A stretch of 64,000 bases of DNA from assembly GCF_016899425.1 (NCBI RefSeq), contig NZ_CP045996.1, positions 62,001-126,000 on the forward strand, written 5' to 3'. The stretch's first letter is position 1; each line of letters opens with the position of its first letter. The position numbers and the translations under genes are program-made. The DNA is from Burkholderia sp. MS389 (GTDB lineage Bacteria > Pseudomonadota > Gammaproteobacteria > Burkholderiales > Burkholderiaceae). Shown in pieces: positions 19,147 to 27,051 of the stretch. The notes under the pieces are model-generated. The model was not told the DNA's origin, did not search any database, and was given only the letters and a program-made list of their open reading frames with translations.

Positions 19147-19986
19147 TCAGAACGAGGCTTCGGCTCGCATGGACACTGCACCGCCGGGCAGGCTCACCCA
19201 AACGACGAGTGGGTCGCCGTCTGGCGCGGCGTTGAACTCGAATTCGTTGCCCAGCACCGACGGCTGAATGCCGCGATAACGAAAGTGCTTCAGGCGACGT
19301 CCGCTCACTTCCTCCGCGAAGCTTGCAAGGAGCGTTGCATTGAGGGGCCCGTGAATCACGAGATTCGGATAGCCCTCGACCGCTCGGCAGTAGTCCGCGT
19401 CGTAGTGAATGCGGTGGCCATTGAACGTCAGCGCGGAGTAGCGGAACAGCATCGTCGAATCGGGTTTCACTCGACGCGTCCGCTGCGGTTGGGGCATGTC
19501 CGTTTGCGCAGGCGTGGCGCCGCCCTTCGACGCTTCCTTGTAGACAATGTCGTGGTGCTCGGTGACAAGCACCTTCCCTTCGCGCACGACTTCATGCAGG
19601 ACGGTCACGAAGACGAGTTCGCCGCTTCGTCCTTGTTTGTGCTCGACCGATGCGATGCTCGAACGCTTTTCAACTTCCGCGCCAAGCGGCAGGTCGCCAT
19701 GAAATTCGAGCTTGCCCCCGGCCCACATGCGGTTCGGCAACGGGACGGGAGGCAGGAAGCCGCCTCTTGCGGGGTGCCCGTCTCGACCGAGCGCCGAAGG
19801 TGCGTCGCCACTCAGGAAATAGAGCCAATGCCAAAGCGGGGGCAATCGTGCGCCGTCGACGAAGTCGGACTGAGGCATTCCGAGGGTCGCGGCCATCAGT
19901 CGCGCGTGACGCGACGACAGGACGTCACGGTCGGACTGGCTCTTGCCGATCCATTCGCGGAGGTGGGCAATGTCGACGACGCTCAT
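19147..19986 (-). CDS. ich: Itaconyl-CoA (or mesaconyl-C4-CoA) hydratase, MaoC/hotdog family
   Basis: A 279-residue double-hotdog hydratase. The start at 19986 overlaps the stop of the CoA-transferase gene as ATGA, so the two are translationally coupled. Motifs include LPPLWHWLYFLSGDAP, PNRMWAGGKLEFHGDLPLG, MLFRYSALTFNGHRIHYDADYC and VIHGPLNATLL, as in mesaconyl-C4-CoA hydratases and the itaconyl-CoA hydratase of Pseudomonas. It would add water to itaconyl-CoA to give citramalyl-CoA. The neighbouring CoA-transferase and lyase supply the steps before and after. Mesaconyl-CoA as the true substrate cannot be excluded. Confidence 0.8.
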   Translation of the reverse strand: MSVVDIAHLREWIGKSQSDRDVLSSRHARLMAATLGMPQSDFVDGARLPPLWHWLYFLSGDAPSALGRDGHPARGGFLPPVPLPNRMWAGGKLEFHGDLPLGAEVEKRSSIASVEHKQGRSGELVFVTVLHEVVREGKVLVTEHHDIVYKEASKGGATPAQTDMPQPQRTRRVKPDSTMLFRYSALTFNGHRIHYDADYCRAVEGYPNLVIHGPLNATLLASFAEEVSGRRLKHFRYRGIQPSVLGNEFEFNAAPDGDPLVVWVSLPGGAVSMRAEASF

Positions 19987-21155
19987 GCGAATTCTCCCAC
20001 TTGTTTCGTGGCGAACTCGGCGCGAATCCGCTCGGTGTGTTCTCCCAACTTGGGCGCCGCGTCATAGTGTTGGCTGTCCCACGGCGCGCGAACCGCCGGC
20101 GCAATCATTCGCAATGCTTCGCCGTCGACTGTCATCGGCCACGTCCGCAACGCAGGGTGTTCAGCCATCTGGGCAACCGAGCGAACTTGACCGTACGCGG
20201 TGTTCGAGATTGACAGGCGTTGAAGTGCTTCGCTGGAGTCGACCTTCGCGAATGCGTCGGCAATCACCCGTTCGAGGGCTGCGCGGTTTTGCACGCGATT
20301 CGTGTTGGACGAGAAGCGCGCGTCTTCCGCCACGTCCGGTTGCTGGAGGAACGCCGAGCAGAACTGACGCCACTCGCGCTCGTTTTGAATGCTGATGACG
20401 ATTTCGTCACCGTCCTTGGTCTTGAACGCGCCATACGGCGCAATGGAAGGATGCTTCAGACCCTGGCGTGCAGGTGCTCCATTTCCGTAAACGTGGTGTA
20501 CGTAGGGGATCGTCATCCAGTCCGCCGCACCGTCGAACAAGGAAACCGAGACACTCGATCCCTTGCCGGTGCTCGAGCGAAGCGCGAGAGCCGACAGCAC
20601 GGCAATGGTCGCGTTCATCCCCGCGCCAATGTCGCAGATGGAAACGCCAACGCGCCCACATGCATCCGGTGCGCCAGTGATACCCGCCAGACCGCTTTCG
20701 CACTGCACGAGAAGGTCGTACGCCTTGAGATGGCTCGCAGCGTTGTTCGTGCCGTAGCCGCTGATATCGCACGTGATCAGACGCGTGTGCATTTCACGCA
20801 GTCTTTCACTGCCGAATCCGGCTCTATCCAATGCGCCGGGGGCCAGGTTTTGAACGAAGACATCGGCCTCCGCGATAAGCCGATGCAGGAGTGCGGCGTC
20901 ATCGGCGTCCTTGAAGTCCAGCACGACCGATTCCTTGCCGCGATTTGTCCAGACAAAATACGACGATTGACCGTTCGCGGCCGCGTCGTAGCCACGCGCA
21001 AAATCGCCTTCCGCGCGTTCGATCTTGATGACCCGCGCCCCCATTTCCGCCAGGCGTCCGGTGCACAAAGGCGCCGCCAGCGCTTGTTCGATGGAGACGA
21101 CGACGACGCCGGCGAGTGGCTTCGCCGAGGATGCTTCACCCACTGATGCGACCAT
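19983..21155 (-). CDS. ict: Class III CoA-transferase (CaiB/BaiF), probable itaconate CoA-transferase
   Basis: A 390-residue enzyme. I chose the ATG at 21155 (MVASVGEASS), which has GGAAGG upstream; a GTG lies one codon earlier. Typical class III features are KPLAGVVVVSIEQALAAPLC near the start, GARVIKIER, SYFVWTNRGKESVVLD, and the segment CDISGYG, then AYDLLVQCESGLAGITG. The catalytic Asp is probably the one in ICDIGAGMNA. It should transfer CoA from succinyl-CoA to the acid substrate. It is the first gene of the operon and is divergent from the LysR regulator. Gene content (CaiB/BaiF transferase, MaoC hydratase, CitE lyase, LysR) fits the Pseudomonas itaconate locus. Confidence 0.8.
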   Translation of the reverse strand: MVASVGEASSAKPLAGVVVVSIEQALAAPLCTGRLAEMGARVIKIERAEGDFARGYDAAANGQSSYFVWTNRGKESVVLDFKDADDAALLHRLIAEADVFVQNLAPGALDRAGFGSERLREMHTRLITCDISGYGTNNAASHLKAYDLLVQCESGLAGITGAPDACGRVGVSICDIGAGMNATIAVLSALALRSSTGKGSSVSVSLFDGAADWMTIPYVHHVYGNGAPARQGLKHPSIAPYGAFKTKDGDEIVISIQNEREWRQFCSAFLQQPDVAEDARFSSNTNRVQNRAALERVIADAFAKVDSSEALQRLSISNTAYGQVRSVAQMAEHPALRTWPMTVDGEALRMIAPAVRAPWDSQHYDAAPKLGEHTERIRAEFATKQVGEFA

Positions 21156-21341
21156 CACTGCCTTCCCGAGTTAGGTTGATGGCTACCAGTATCGGAAAAC
21201 GCGGCGGTCGATTACAGCGAGATTTCACGAAAGGATCGTTCGGGATTAACGAAATCGTGCAATGCAGCAATTTGCGTACCGCAAGCTGGCGAGTGCTGCT
21301 GTGCTATAAAGCCGGCGTCATCTTCGCCAAATTCGAACACG
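21156..21341. promoter_or_regulatory. Divergent promoter region, itaconate operon / LysR gene
   Basis: A 186-bp AT-richer interval between the LysR gene and its presumed target operon, the classical position for LysR binding. The stretch ATTAACGAAATCGTGCAAT at about 21245 has the T-N11-A form but is not a strong palindrome, so I do not mark an exact box. Confidence 0.5.
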
Positions 21342-22232
21342 ATGAGCTATGACTTGACTGACCTGAAGGTGTTCGTCGCCGTCGCCGAGGAAGGCAACGT
21401 CTCGCGCGGCGCCGAACGCTGCCACCTTGCGCCATCGTCTGCGAGCCTTCGCGTGAAGAATCTTGAAGACTCGGTAGGGGTGACGTTGCTGAGTCGGCAT
21501 CCGAGAGGCGTCGCGCTGACGGCGGCGGGCCAGGTTCTCGTGGAGCACGCACGGCGTTGTCTCGCTCAACTCGACCAAATGCGCTCGGATCTTTTGCCTT
21601 TCACCCAGGGAATGACCGGGCACGTCACCGTATTCGCCAACAACAACGCGATCAGCTCCCATCTGCCGGACGACCTCGCTCGTTTCTTCGCGGCGTTCCC
21701 GAGCGTGCGCATCACACTGGAAGAACGACTGAGTCACGACATCGTCGCCGCGGTGGTGGCCGGTCGAGCAGATGTCGGTGTCGTGGCCTTGGATTCCGGG
21801 CATTCGGCGCTGCGATTCGTACCGTACAAGAAGGACCAGTTGGTCTTGCTCGCGCCTGTGACGCACGCGCTCGCCAGGCAGAGCGAAGTCAGCTTCGAGG
21901 CGTGCCTGGGCCAGCCGTTCATTAGTCTGCAATCAGGGGCTGCGCTGCACACGTTTCTGGTGAACCATGCCGCCGCGCTGGATGGACGACTCGACATTCG
22001 CGTGCAGGTATCCGGTTATCGGGCTATCGCTCGCCTCGTATCGTCGGGAGCTGGAATGGGTATCGTTCCGCGAACGGCGATCGAATCATCGGATGAGGGA
22101 AAGATCGCGGTCATCCCGCTGATTGAGCCTTGGTCTCAGCGCAACCTGCACGTATGCGTACAGCGCAGTCCGGCAGAGAAGAACCTGTACCGAGACAAGT
22201 TGGTCGGCATGCTGTGCCATGCTTCGGAGTGA
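21342..22232 (+). CDS. LysR-family regulator of the CoA-transferase operon
   Basis: A 296-residue regulator. Residues 1-60 are the LysR winged helix (LTDLKVFVAVAEEGNVSRGA, then LAPSSASLRVKNLEDSVG). The remainder is the substrate-binding co-inducer domain, with VTVFANNNAISSHLP, GRADVGVVALDSGHS, and GYRAIARLVSSGAGMGIVPR. It is divergent from the CoA-transferase gene with 186 bp between them, so it most likely activates that operon when the acid or its CoA ester is present. Regulators of this type control the itaconate loci of Pseudomonas and other bacteria. The inducer here is inferred. Confidence 0.9.
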   Translation: MSYDLTDLKVFVAVAEEGNVSRGAERCHLAPSSASLRVKNLEDSVGVTLLSRHPRGVALTAAGQVLVEHARRCLAQLDQMRSDLLPFTQGMTGHVTVFANNNAISSHLPDDLARFFAAFPSVRITLEERLSHDIVAAVVAGRADVGVVALDSGHSALRFVPYKKDQLVLLAPVTHALARQSEVSFEACLGQPFISLQSGAALHTFLVNHAAALDGRLDIRVQVSGYRAIARLVSSGAGMGIVPRTAIESSDEGKIAVIPLIEPWSQRNLHVCVQRSPAEKNLYRDKLVGMLCHASE

Positions 22233-22265
22233 TTCGCCGAAAAATAAAAGAGCGCATCCCAAGCG

Positions 22266-22455
22266 TTATGCGGAGGCGATCCATTCGCGCTCGTCGTCCT
22301 GCACATCGTCGAACGACGTGCCGATTTGCCAGCGTCTCGATCGGGATCGGCAAGCGCCGGAAAGCTTCCGATCCCCCAACACCTTCAGTCCACGCCAGTT
22401 TGGCAGCTTCGTCGCGAAGCGCCTTCGTATCGACCGCTCGTGGAATGCGATTCAT
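22266..22455 (-). pseudogene. Small frameshifted ORF, unknown function
   Basis: An ATG at 22455 has GGAGG upstream and opens MNRIPRAVDTKALRDEA, continuing to PIPIETLAN with normal codon usage. After that point the frame turns Arg-rich and runs into the 3' end of the LysR gene. The +1 frame gives a well-formed acidic end, GTSFDDVQDDEREWIASA, followed by TAA at 22268-22266. A single-base frameshift near 22330 would join the two into a protein of about 63 residues. I do not recognise it. It may simply be two chance frames. Confidence 0.35.
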
Positions 22456-22534
22456 CCATGCCTCCGTTTCCCGATTCTACGAAACGTTGGCTTCCATTTT
22501 TTCCGACCGGCCTCACTCAGCCCTCCGTGACGGC

Positions 22535-23506
22535 TCAGAGATCCAGCACCAGCCGTTCGCCGCGGCATCGCGACACGCACGGCATCATGCAGTCGTTGCG
22601 GGCCTTTTCCGCCGCGCTCAGGAACGCATCCCGATGATCGGGCGTGCCCTCGAGCACGGTCGTCCGGCATGCGCCGCACACGCCCGCCTCGCACGACGTG
22701 GCGACCGCGATGCCGTGCTCGTACAGCACATCGGTGATCGACTGCCCCGGCGGCACGAGCAGCGCGCGCTGCGCGCGCGCGAGGTCGATCCGGAACGCGT
22801 CGGCCCCGCCGTCGGCAGGCTCCGCGGCTGGCGCGGAAAAATACTCGTGATGAAGCCGCGCATCGCCGAGCGCCGGGCGCGCGATCGCGTCGACGGCCGC
22901 CATGAACGGCGCCGGTCCGCAGAAATACAGATGCGAGCGCGAATCCATCGCGCCGACGATCGTCGCGATCGCGTCGCGGGTCGCGTCGGGCGTCAGCCCC
23001 GTGTGCACCGTCGCGACGTCCGCGAGCCGCGACGCGAGCGTCGCCCCGTACGCGGCCGCGTCGGCCGAACGCACGAAGTAGTGGAACGCGAGCGGCCGCC
23101 CCGCGCGCATCAGGCTGTGCGCCATCGCGAGTAACGGCGTCACGCCGATCCCGGCGGCGAGCAGCACGGCCGGGCTGTCGTCCGGCGCGAGCGGGAAGTA
23201 ATTCAGCGGCGCGCCGATCCGCAGCACATCGCCTACCCGGATCGCATCGTGCACGTGCGCGGAGCCGCCGCTCGACGCCGGCTCGCGCTTGATCGCGATC
23301 TCGTACACGCCGCGCTCGACCGGATCGTTGCACAGCGAATACTTGCGCGTGAGCCCGTCGCGCAGATGCAGGTCGATATGCGCGCCGGCCTCGAACGCGG
23401 GCAGGGGGAGACCCGGCGCGTCGCTGACGAGCCGCAGCGAAATCACGTCGCACGCGACGCGCTCGCGCGCAATCACGCGCGCGGCAAGCAGATCGTTTTC
23501 GATCAT
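22535..23506 (-). CDS. Phthalate-dioxygenase-type reductase (FMN, NADH and 2Fe-2S)
   Basis: A 323-residue electron-transfer protein. The ATG at 23506 is preferred; a GTG lies three codons upstream. Domain order is ferredoxin-reductase-like flavin domain (RKYSLCNDP is the FMN-binding motif), NAD-binding domain (LLAAGIGVTPLLAMAH, then YFCGPAPFMAAV) and a C-terminal plant-type ferredoxin with CEAGVCGAC and a distal Cys in CVSRC. This order is that of VanB and phthalate dioxygenase reductase. It passes electrons from NADH to a Rieske oxygenase, here the one at 24923-26149. It is the third gene of a minus-strand operon after the oxygenase and an anion transporter. Confidence 0.92.
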   Translation of the reverse strand: MIENDLLAARVIARERVACDVISLRLVSDAPGLPLPAFEAGAHIDLHLRDGLTRKYSLCNDPVERGVYEIAIKREPASSGGSAHVHDAIRVGDVLRIGAPLNYFPLAPDDSPAVLLAAGIGVTPLLAMAHSLMRAGRPLAFHYFVRSADAAAYGATLASRLADVATVHTGLTPDATRDAIATIVGAMDSRSHLYFCGPAPFMAAVDAIARPALGDARLHHEYFSAPAAEPADGGADAFRIDLARAQRALLVPPGQSITDVLYEHGIAVATSCEAGVCGACRTTVLEGTPDHRDAFLSAAEKARNDCMMPCVSRCRGERLVLDL

Positions 23507-23528
23507 TGGATTCACCGTTCAGGAAAAC

Positions 23529-24884
23529 TCACAGCAGCCCGATCAGCCGCCACCACAACGCATTGATCGGGATCACGAACACCACGCCCAGCAGCGCCGT
23601 CGCGATGCAGTACCGGAGCACCGCCCTCCGGTCCAGCTGCGCGAGCGCGTTGCCGAACACGATCGGCGGCGACTGGTACGGCAGGACCGTGGTCGCATAG
23701 CCCATTACCTGCGCGAGCAGGCCGGCCTTCAGGTGCAGCCCCTGCGCGAGCAGGCGCGACACGATCGGCACGTATAGCGCCGGTTCCGCATTCGACGTGA
23801 CCGCGAAGCAGACGACGATCGACAGCGCGGTCAGCGCGAAGTACATGAGCATCGGGCTGTCGCGCAACGCGTCGAGCGCGAGCGTGTCCGGCACGCGCAT
23901 GTCGAGATGGTTGACGAGCGCAGTCAGCCCGATGATCGCCGCGATGAACCACAGCAGGTCCATCTTCAGCGTCGCGGTGAAGCGCTCGAGCTGTGCGGGC
24001 GGCGACGTGCCGAAGTAGACGAGCGCGAAGCCGAGCCCGACCCAGCCGGGCGCGATGCGATGCACGGCGTCGGTGAACCAGAACGCGAGCGTGATCGCCA
24101 GCAGCACGATCGCGTGCCATTCGCGGCGGCCGAGCGCGACGCGCGCCGCCGGTATCTCGACTTCGCCGACCGTATCCGCGAACAGCCACCAGGACGCGAA
24201 CACCAGCACCGCGCCGCGCACGATCACGCCGGCCGGAAAGAACAGCAGCAGATACTCGGAGAAGCGCAGATGCATCCCGTGCGACTGCTCGAGAATCCCC
24301 GCCATGATCACGTTCGGCAGGTTCGCGGGCAGCACCGCGGCAGCGAGCTCGTACGAGCCGACGATCACGAGCAGCAGGATGCCGCGCCGCCCGTTCGCGT
24401 GCGCGCCGAGCTTCACGACGTCGCAGTAGCCGATCGCGATCGGAATCAGGATCGCGATCCGCCCGAACGTCGACGGCATCACGAGCGACAGCAGGAAGCT
24501 CAGGATCGCGAATGCGAGCAGCGCCTTCAGATACGAGCCGCCGATCCGGCGCGCGAGCGCGATGCCGATCCGTTCGCTCAGGCCGCTCTCCTTCAGCGCG
24601 AAGCCGATCGCCGCGCCGCTGAACACGAGCCAGAACGCGCTCGACCCGAAGCCGGAGAAGATCTCGGCGGTGGGCACCGGCGTGCAGGTCGCCGCGAGGA
24701 AGAAAAACAGCAGCGACACCCACAGGCTCGCGACCGCGCCCGTCGCCCACAGCACGATGCAGGTGAACACGATCGCGACGATGCGTGCGTCGCCGGCCGA
24801 CACCGTGCCGCGCGCGCCGAGCGCGGCGACGCTCGCGAGCCCCGCCGCGAGCAGCGCGACCGTGACGCGGCCGGCCGTCAGCAT
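23529..24884 (-). CDS. DASS/SLC13-type anion (carboxylate) transporter
   Basis: A 451-residue membrane protein with about 11-12 hydrophobic segments. The ATG at 24884 has no clear ribosome site; a TTG overlapping the end of the oxygenase gene is an alternative. The sequence ends in RLIGLL. Features of the divalent anion:sodium symporter and ArsB/NhaD-like superfamily are the early FSGFGSSAFWLVFSGAAIGFA, LVMPSTFGRIAILIPIA, and TVLPYQSPPIVFGNA near the end. It should import a di- or monocarboxylate. Its place between the oxygenase and the reductase genes suggests the carboxylated aromatic or heterocyclic substrate of that enzyme. Confidence 0.82.
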   Translation of the reverse strand: MLTAGRVTVALLAAGLASVAALGARGTVSAGDARIVAIVFTCIVLWATGAVASLWVSLLFFFLAATCTPVPTAEIFSGFGSSAFWLVFSGAAIGFALKESGLSERIGIALARRIGGSYLKALLAFAILSFLLSLVMPSTFGRIAILIPIAIGYCDVVKLGAHANGRRGILLLVIVGSYELAAAVLPANLPNVIMAGILEQSHGMHLRFSEYLLLFFPAGVIVRGAVLVFASWWLFADTVGEVEIPAARVALGRREWHAIVLLAITLAFWFTDAVHRIAPGWVGLGFALVYFGTSPPAQLERFTATLKMDLLWFIAAIIGLTALVNHLDMRVPDTLALDALRDSPMLMYFALTALSIVVCFAVTSNAEPALYVPIVSRLLAQGLHLKAGLLAQVMGYATTVLPYQSPPIVFGNALAQLDRRAVLRYCIATALLGVVFVIPINALWWRLIGLL

Positions 24885-24922
24885 GCCGGCGCCGCGGCCC
24901 GGCCCGCCGAGCGCACCGCCGC

Positions 24923-26149
24923 TCAAGCGCGCATCACCGGCGAGTTCGCCGGGATCTCGTACTCGACGTGCGACTCGTCGAAGATGTCGCCGAATTCGCG
25001 CTGCTGGCGGAACGTCGGGTCCGGCGCGCAGCTCATCGGCAGATAGCCGCCCATCCACGCGCGCAGGTCGGTCACGTCCGGCGCGCCGCCGTACACGTTC
25101 GCGACCGGCCGCTCGCCGCGCGCGACCGCGTCGATCTGCTCCTGCAGCATCTGGCGGAACATCACGATGCCGCGATCGGACGCGCCGAGGTTCTCGCGCG
25201 AACGATCGAAGATCGGGCCCTGCGTCTCGACCGCCATCGCATCCTGGCTCATGAACGTGTCCATCAGGTAGCGGCCCGCCGCGTCGGTGCGCGCCGGCTG
25301 CCGGACGATCTTCGGCGCCTCGTGAGCGGGCGGCTGCGCGCCGTCCGCGTTCGGCGTGAACGACACCCAGACGATCCGCGTCGTCGTATCGTCGACCGGC
25401 ACGCGCCAGTGCATCTCGGTCATGATCCGCAGCATGTTCGGGAACACCATCAGGTTGCCCCAGCCGCGGCCCTCGCCTTCGTATTCCCAGCTCTTCACGA
25501 TGCCCCAGTCGAAGCGCTGGAAGCCGAACCGCTTGAACGGCTTGCCGAACCCGGACGCGTCGCGCATGCCGAGGCGCTCGAAGTATTTCGAGTGCGTATA
25601 GAAGGTGTGCGTGACGTCGACCGCGTTTTCCTGCACCTGGAACCAGTTGCACGCGAGATCGTCCTGCACCTCGAAATGGCGGACGCCGTCGTTGCGCACG
25701 AGGATGTCCCAGTTCGGAAACGCGGGCTTCTGCTCCGCCGGCCCCATGTAGGCGAAGATCAGCCCGCCGCATTCGTGCGTCGCATAGCTGTCGATCAGCT
25801 TCTTGCAGACGCGGCTCGCCTTCGCCGATTCGAACGGCCGCTCCACGCATTCGCCGGCCGCGTTGTACTGCCAGCCGTGATACGCGCAGCGGATCGTGGC
25901 TTCCTCGACGAAGCCGTACAGCAGCGATGCACCGCGATGCGGGCAACGCTCCTGCACGAGCAGCACGCCGCCGTTGCCGGTGCGCGCGAGCACCAGATCC
26001 TCGCCGAGAATCCGCACGCGTTTCGTCTGGCCGGCTTCGGCCAGCTCCGACGAATAACCGACCGGATGCCAGTAGCGACGCAGCAACTCGCCGCACGGCG
26101 TGCCGGGCCCCACGCGGGTCAGCAATTCGTTGGTGGCGTGGTCAAGCAT
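24923..26149 (-). CDS. Rieske non-haem iron oxygenase, large (alpha) subunit
   Basis: A 408-residue oxygenase of the phthalate 4,5-dioxygenase/vanillate demethylase group. The Rieske 2Fe-2S ligands are in CPHRGASLLYG and CAYHGWQY (about residues 69-93). The mononuclear iron site is visible in NWFQVQENAVDVTHTFYTH, with two His residues, and a later acidic ligand. It hydroxylates or demethylates an aromatic or heteroaromatic acid using electrons from the reductase at 22535. No ferredoxin or beta subunit is encoded nearby, as expected for this two-component type. A candidate regulator site lies 95 bp upstream at 26244-26259. The substrate is unknown. Confidence 0.92.
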   Translation of the reverse strand: MLDHATNELLTRVGPGTPCGELLRRYWHPVGYSSELAEAGQTKRVRILGEDLVLARTGNGGVLLVQERCPHRGASLLYGFVEEATIRCAYHGWQYNAAGECVERPFESAKASRVCKKLIDSYATHECGGLIFAYMGPAEQKPAFPNWDILVRNDGVRHFEVQDDLACNWFQVQENAVDVTHTFYTHSKYFERLGMRDASGFGKPFKRFGFQRFDWGIVKSWEYEGEGRGWGNLMVFPNMLRIMTEMHWRVPVDDTTTRIVWVSFTPNADGAQPPAHEAPKIVRQPARTDAAGRYLMDTFMSQDAMAVETQGPIFDRSRENLGASDRGIVMFRQMLQEQIDAVARGERPVANVYGGAPDVTDLRAWMGGYLPMSCAPDPTFRQQREFGDIFDESHVEYEIPANSPVMRA

Positions 26150-26243
26150 GAATACACCTCTCTCTCAGGTTGTAGCGGGCTGTATCGCCCCGGAGACGGC
26201 TGCGTACCGGCGAACCCTCGAGTCGCGATACGTCCGTCGATAA

Positions 26244-26259
26244 ATCTATTTTTTTAGAC
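26244..26259 (-). promoter_or_regulatory. Candidate regulon operator, oxygenase promoter
   Basis: The site reads ATCTATTTTTTTAGAC. It shares the 16-bp frame and the right half TTTAGAC with the perfect palindrome at 31978. It lies 95 bp upstream of the oxygenase start in an AT-rich island between divergent genes. Confidence 0.55.
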
Positions 26260-26347
26260 TAAATAAAGTGAAGGAAAAATGCAAGGCGGGAAAATCCACA
26301 ATTTTCAGCCCGTCATCGCCGCCGCATCACCAGAAATCGGTCGATGT

Positions 26348-26363
26348 GTATAATTAAAAAGAC
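26348..26363 (+). promoter_or_regulatory. Candidate regulon operator, LOG-like gene promoter
   Basis: The site reads GTATAATTAAAAAGAC, the weakest of six related 16-mers but with GT at the left and AGAC at the right as in the perfect copy. It lies 61 bp upstream of the gene at 26424. Confidence 0.4.
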
Positions 26364-26423
26364 GAACGGTGCGCGCGATCGCCGAGATCGACACGCCGCG
26401 CGTCGGCCAACCAGGAGGACAAG

Positions 26424-26984
26424 ATGGCGATCATTGGCGTGATGGGCTCGGGCAAGAACGAATGGCCGGAGTGGGCGACGCCGCTCGGAACGTGGATCGC
26501 CGCGCAAGGATTCGACCTGCTGACCGGCGCCGGCCGCGGCGTGATGCTGTCGGTCGCGCGCGCCTACGCGACGACGCCGGGGCGCCGCGGCCGCTCGATC
26601 GGCATCGTGCCGAGCGAAGCGCACCCGCTGTTCGGCTTCGTGCCGATCGCCGGCTATCCGAATCCGTTCATCGACCTGCCTATCGTCACGCCACTGCCGC
26701 GCAAGGAAGCTGACGCGCCGGACGACGCATTGAGCCGCAACTACGTGAACGTGCTGACGAGCGACGTCGTCGTCGCGCTACCGGGGAGCAAGGGCACGCT
26801 CGACGAGATCCGCCTCGCGACGCGCTTCGCGAAGCCGTTGATCTGCACCGGGCCCGCGAGCGCGTTCGATGGCGTCGCGGCCGGCACGCGCATCGTGTCG
26901 GCGCTCGATGACGTCTATGCATTCGTGCTCGCGCACGTGAACCGCGCGGCGGGCGGCGCAGGCGCACACGTTCCGTCGGCGTGA
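26424..26984 (+). CDS. LOG/SLOG-superfamily protein (nucleotide-binding Rossmann-like fold)
   Basis: A 186-residue protein whose ATG follows CCAGGAGGACAAG. Features of the LOG/TIGR00725 group are IIGVMGSGKNEWPEWA, GFDLLTGAGRGVMLSVARAY, and the late ALPGSKGTLDEIRLATRF, which corresponds to the PGGxGTxxE motif that binds the phosphoribosyl group. Here Gly-Gly has become Gly-Ser. LOG proteins split the base from nucleoside 5'-monophosphates; other SLOG proteins bind molybdenum cofactor or nucleotides. Divergent from the Rieske oxygenase and with a copy of the cluster operator, it probably belongs to the same regulon. Its substrate is not known. Confidence 0.75.
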   Translation: MAIIGVMGSGKNEWPEWATPLGTWIAAQGFDLLTGAGRGVMLSVARAYATTPGRRGRSIGIVPSEAHPLFGFVPIAGYPNPFIDLPIVTPLPRKEADAPDDALSRNYVNVLTSDVVVALPGSKGTLDEIRLATRFAKPLICTGPASAFDGVAAGTRIVSALDDVYAFVLAHVNRAAGGAGAHVPSA

Positions 26985-27051
26985 ACCGCACGCGTTCCGG
27001 CTCCACGGCGCGTCGGCCGCCATCGCTTCCCGTCGCTTCCCGTATTGCCGG

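Noticed and set aside
23529..26096. 855-codon frame that joins the anion transporter to an upstream stretch
   Set aside because: The upstream half lies out of frame inside the Rieske oxygenase gene; only the part from about 24884 is transporter sequence.
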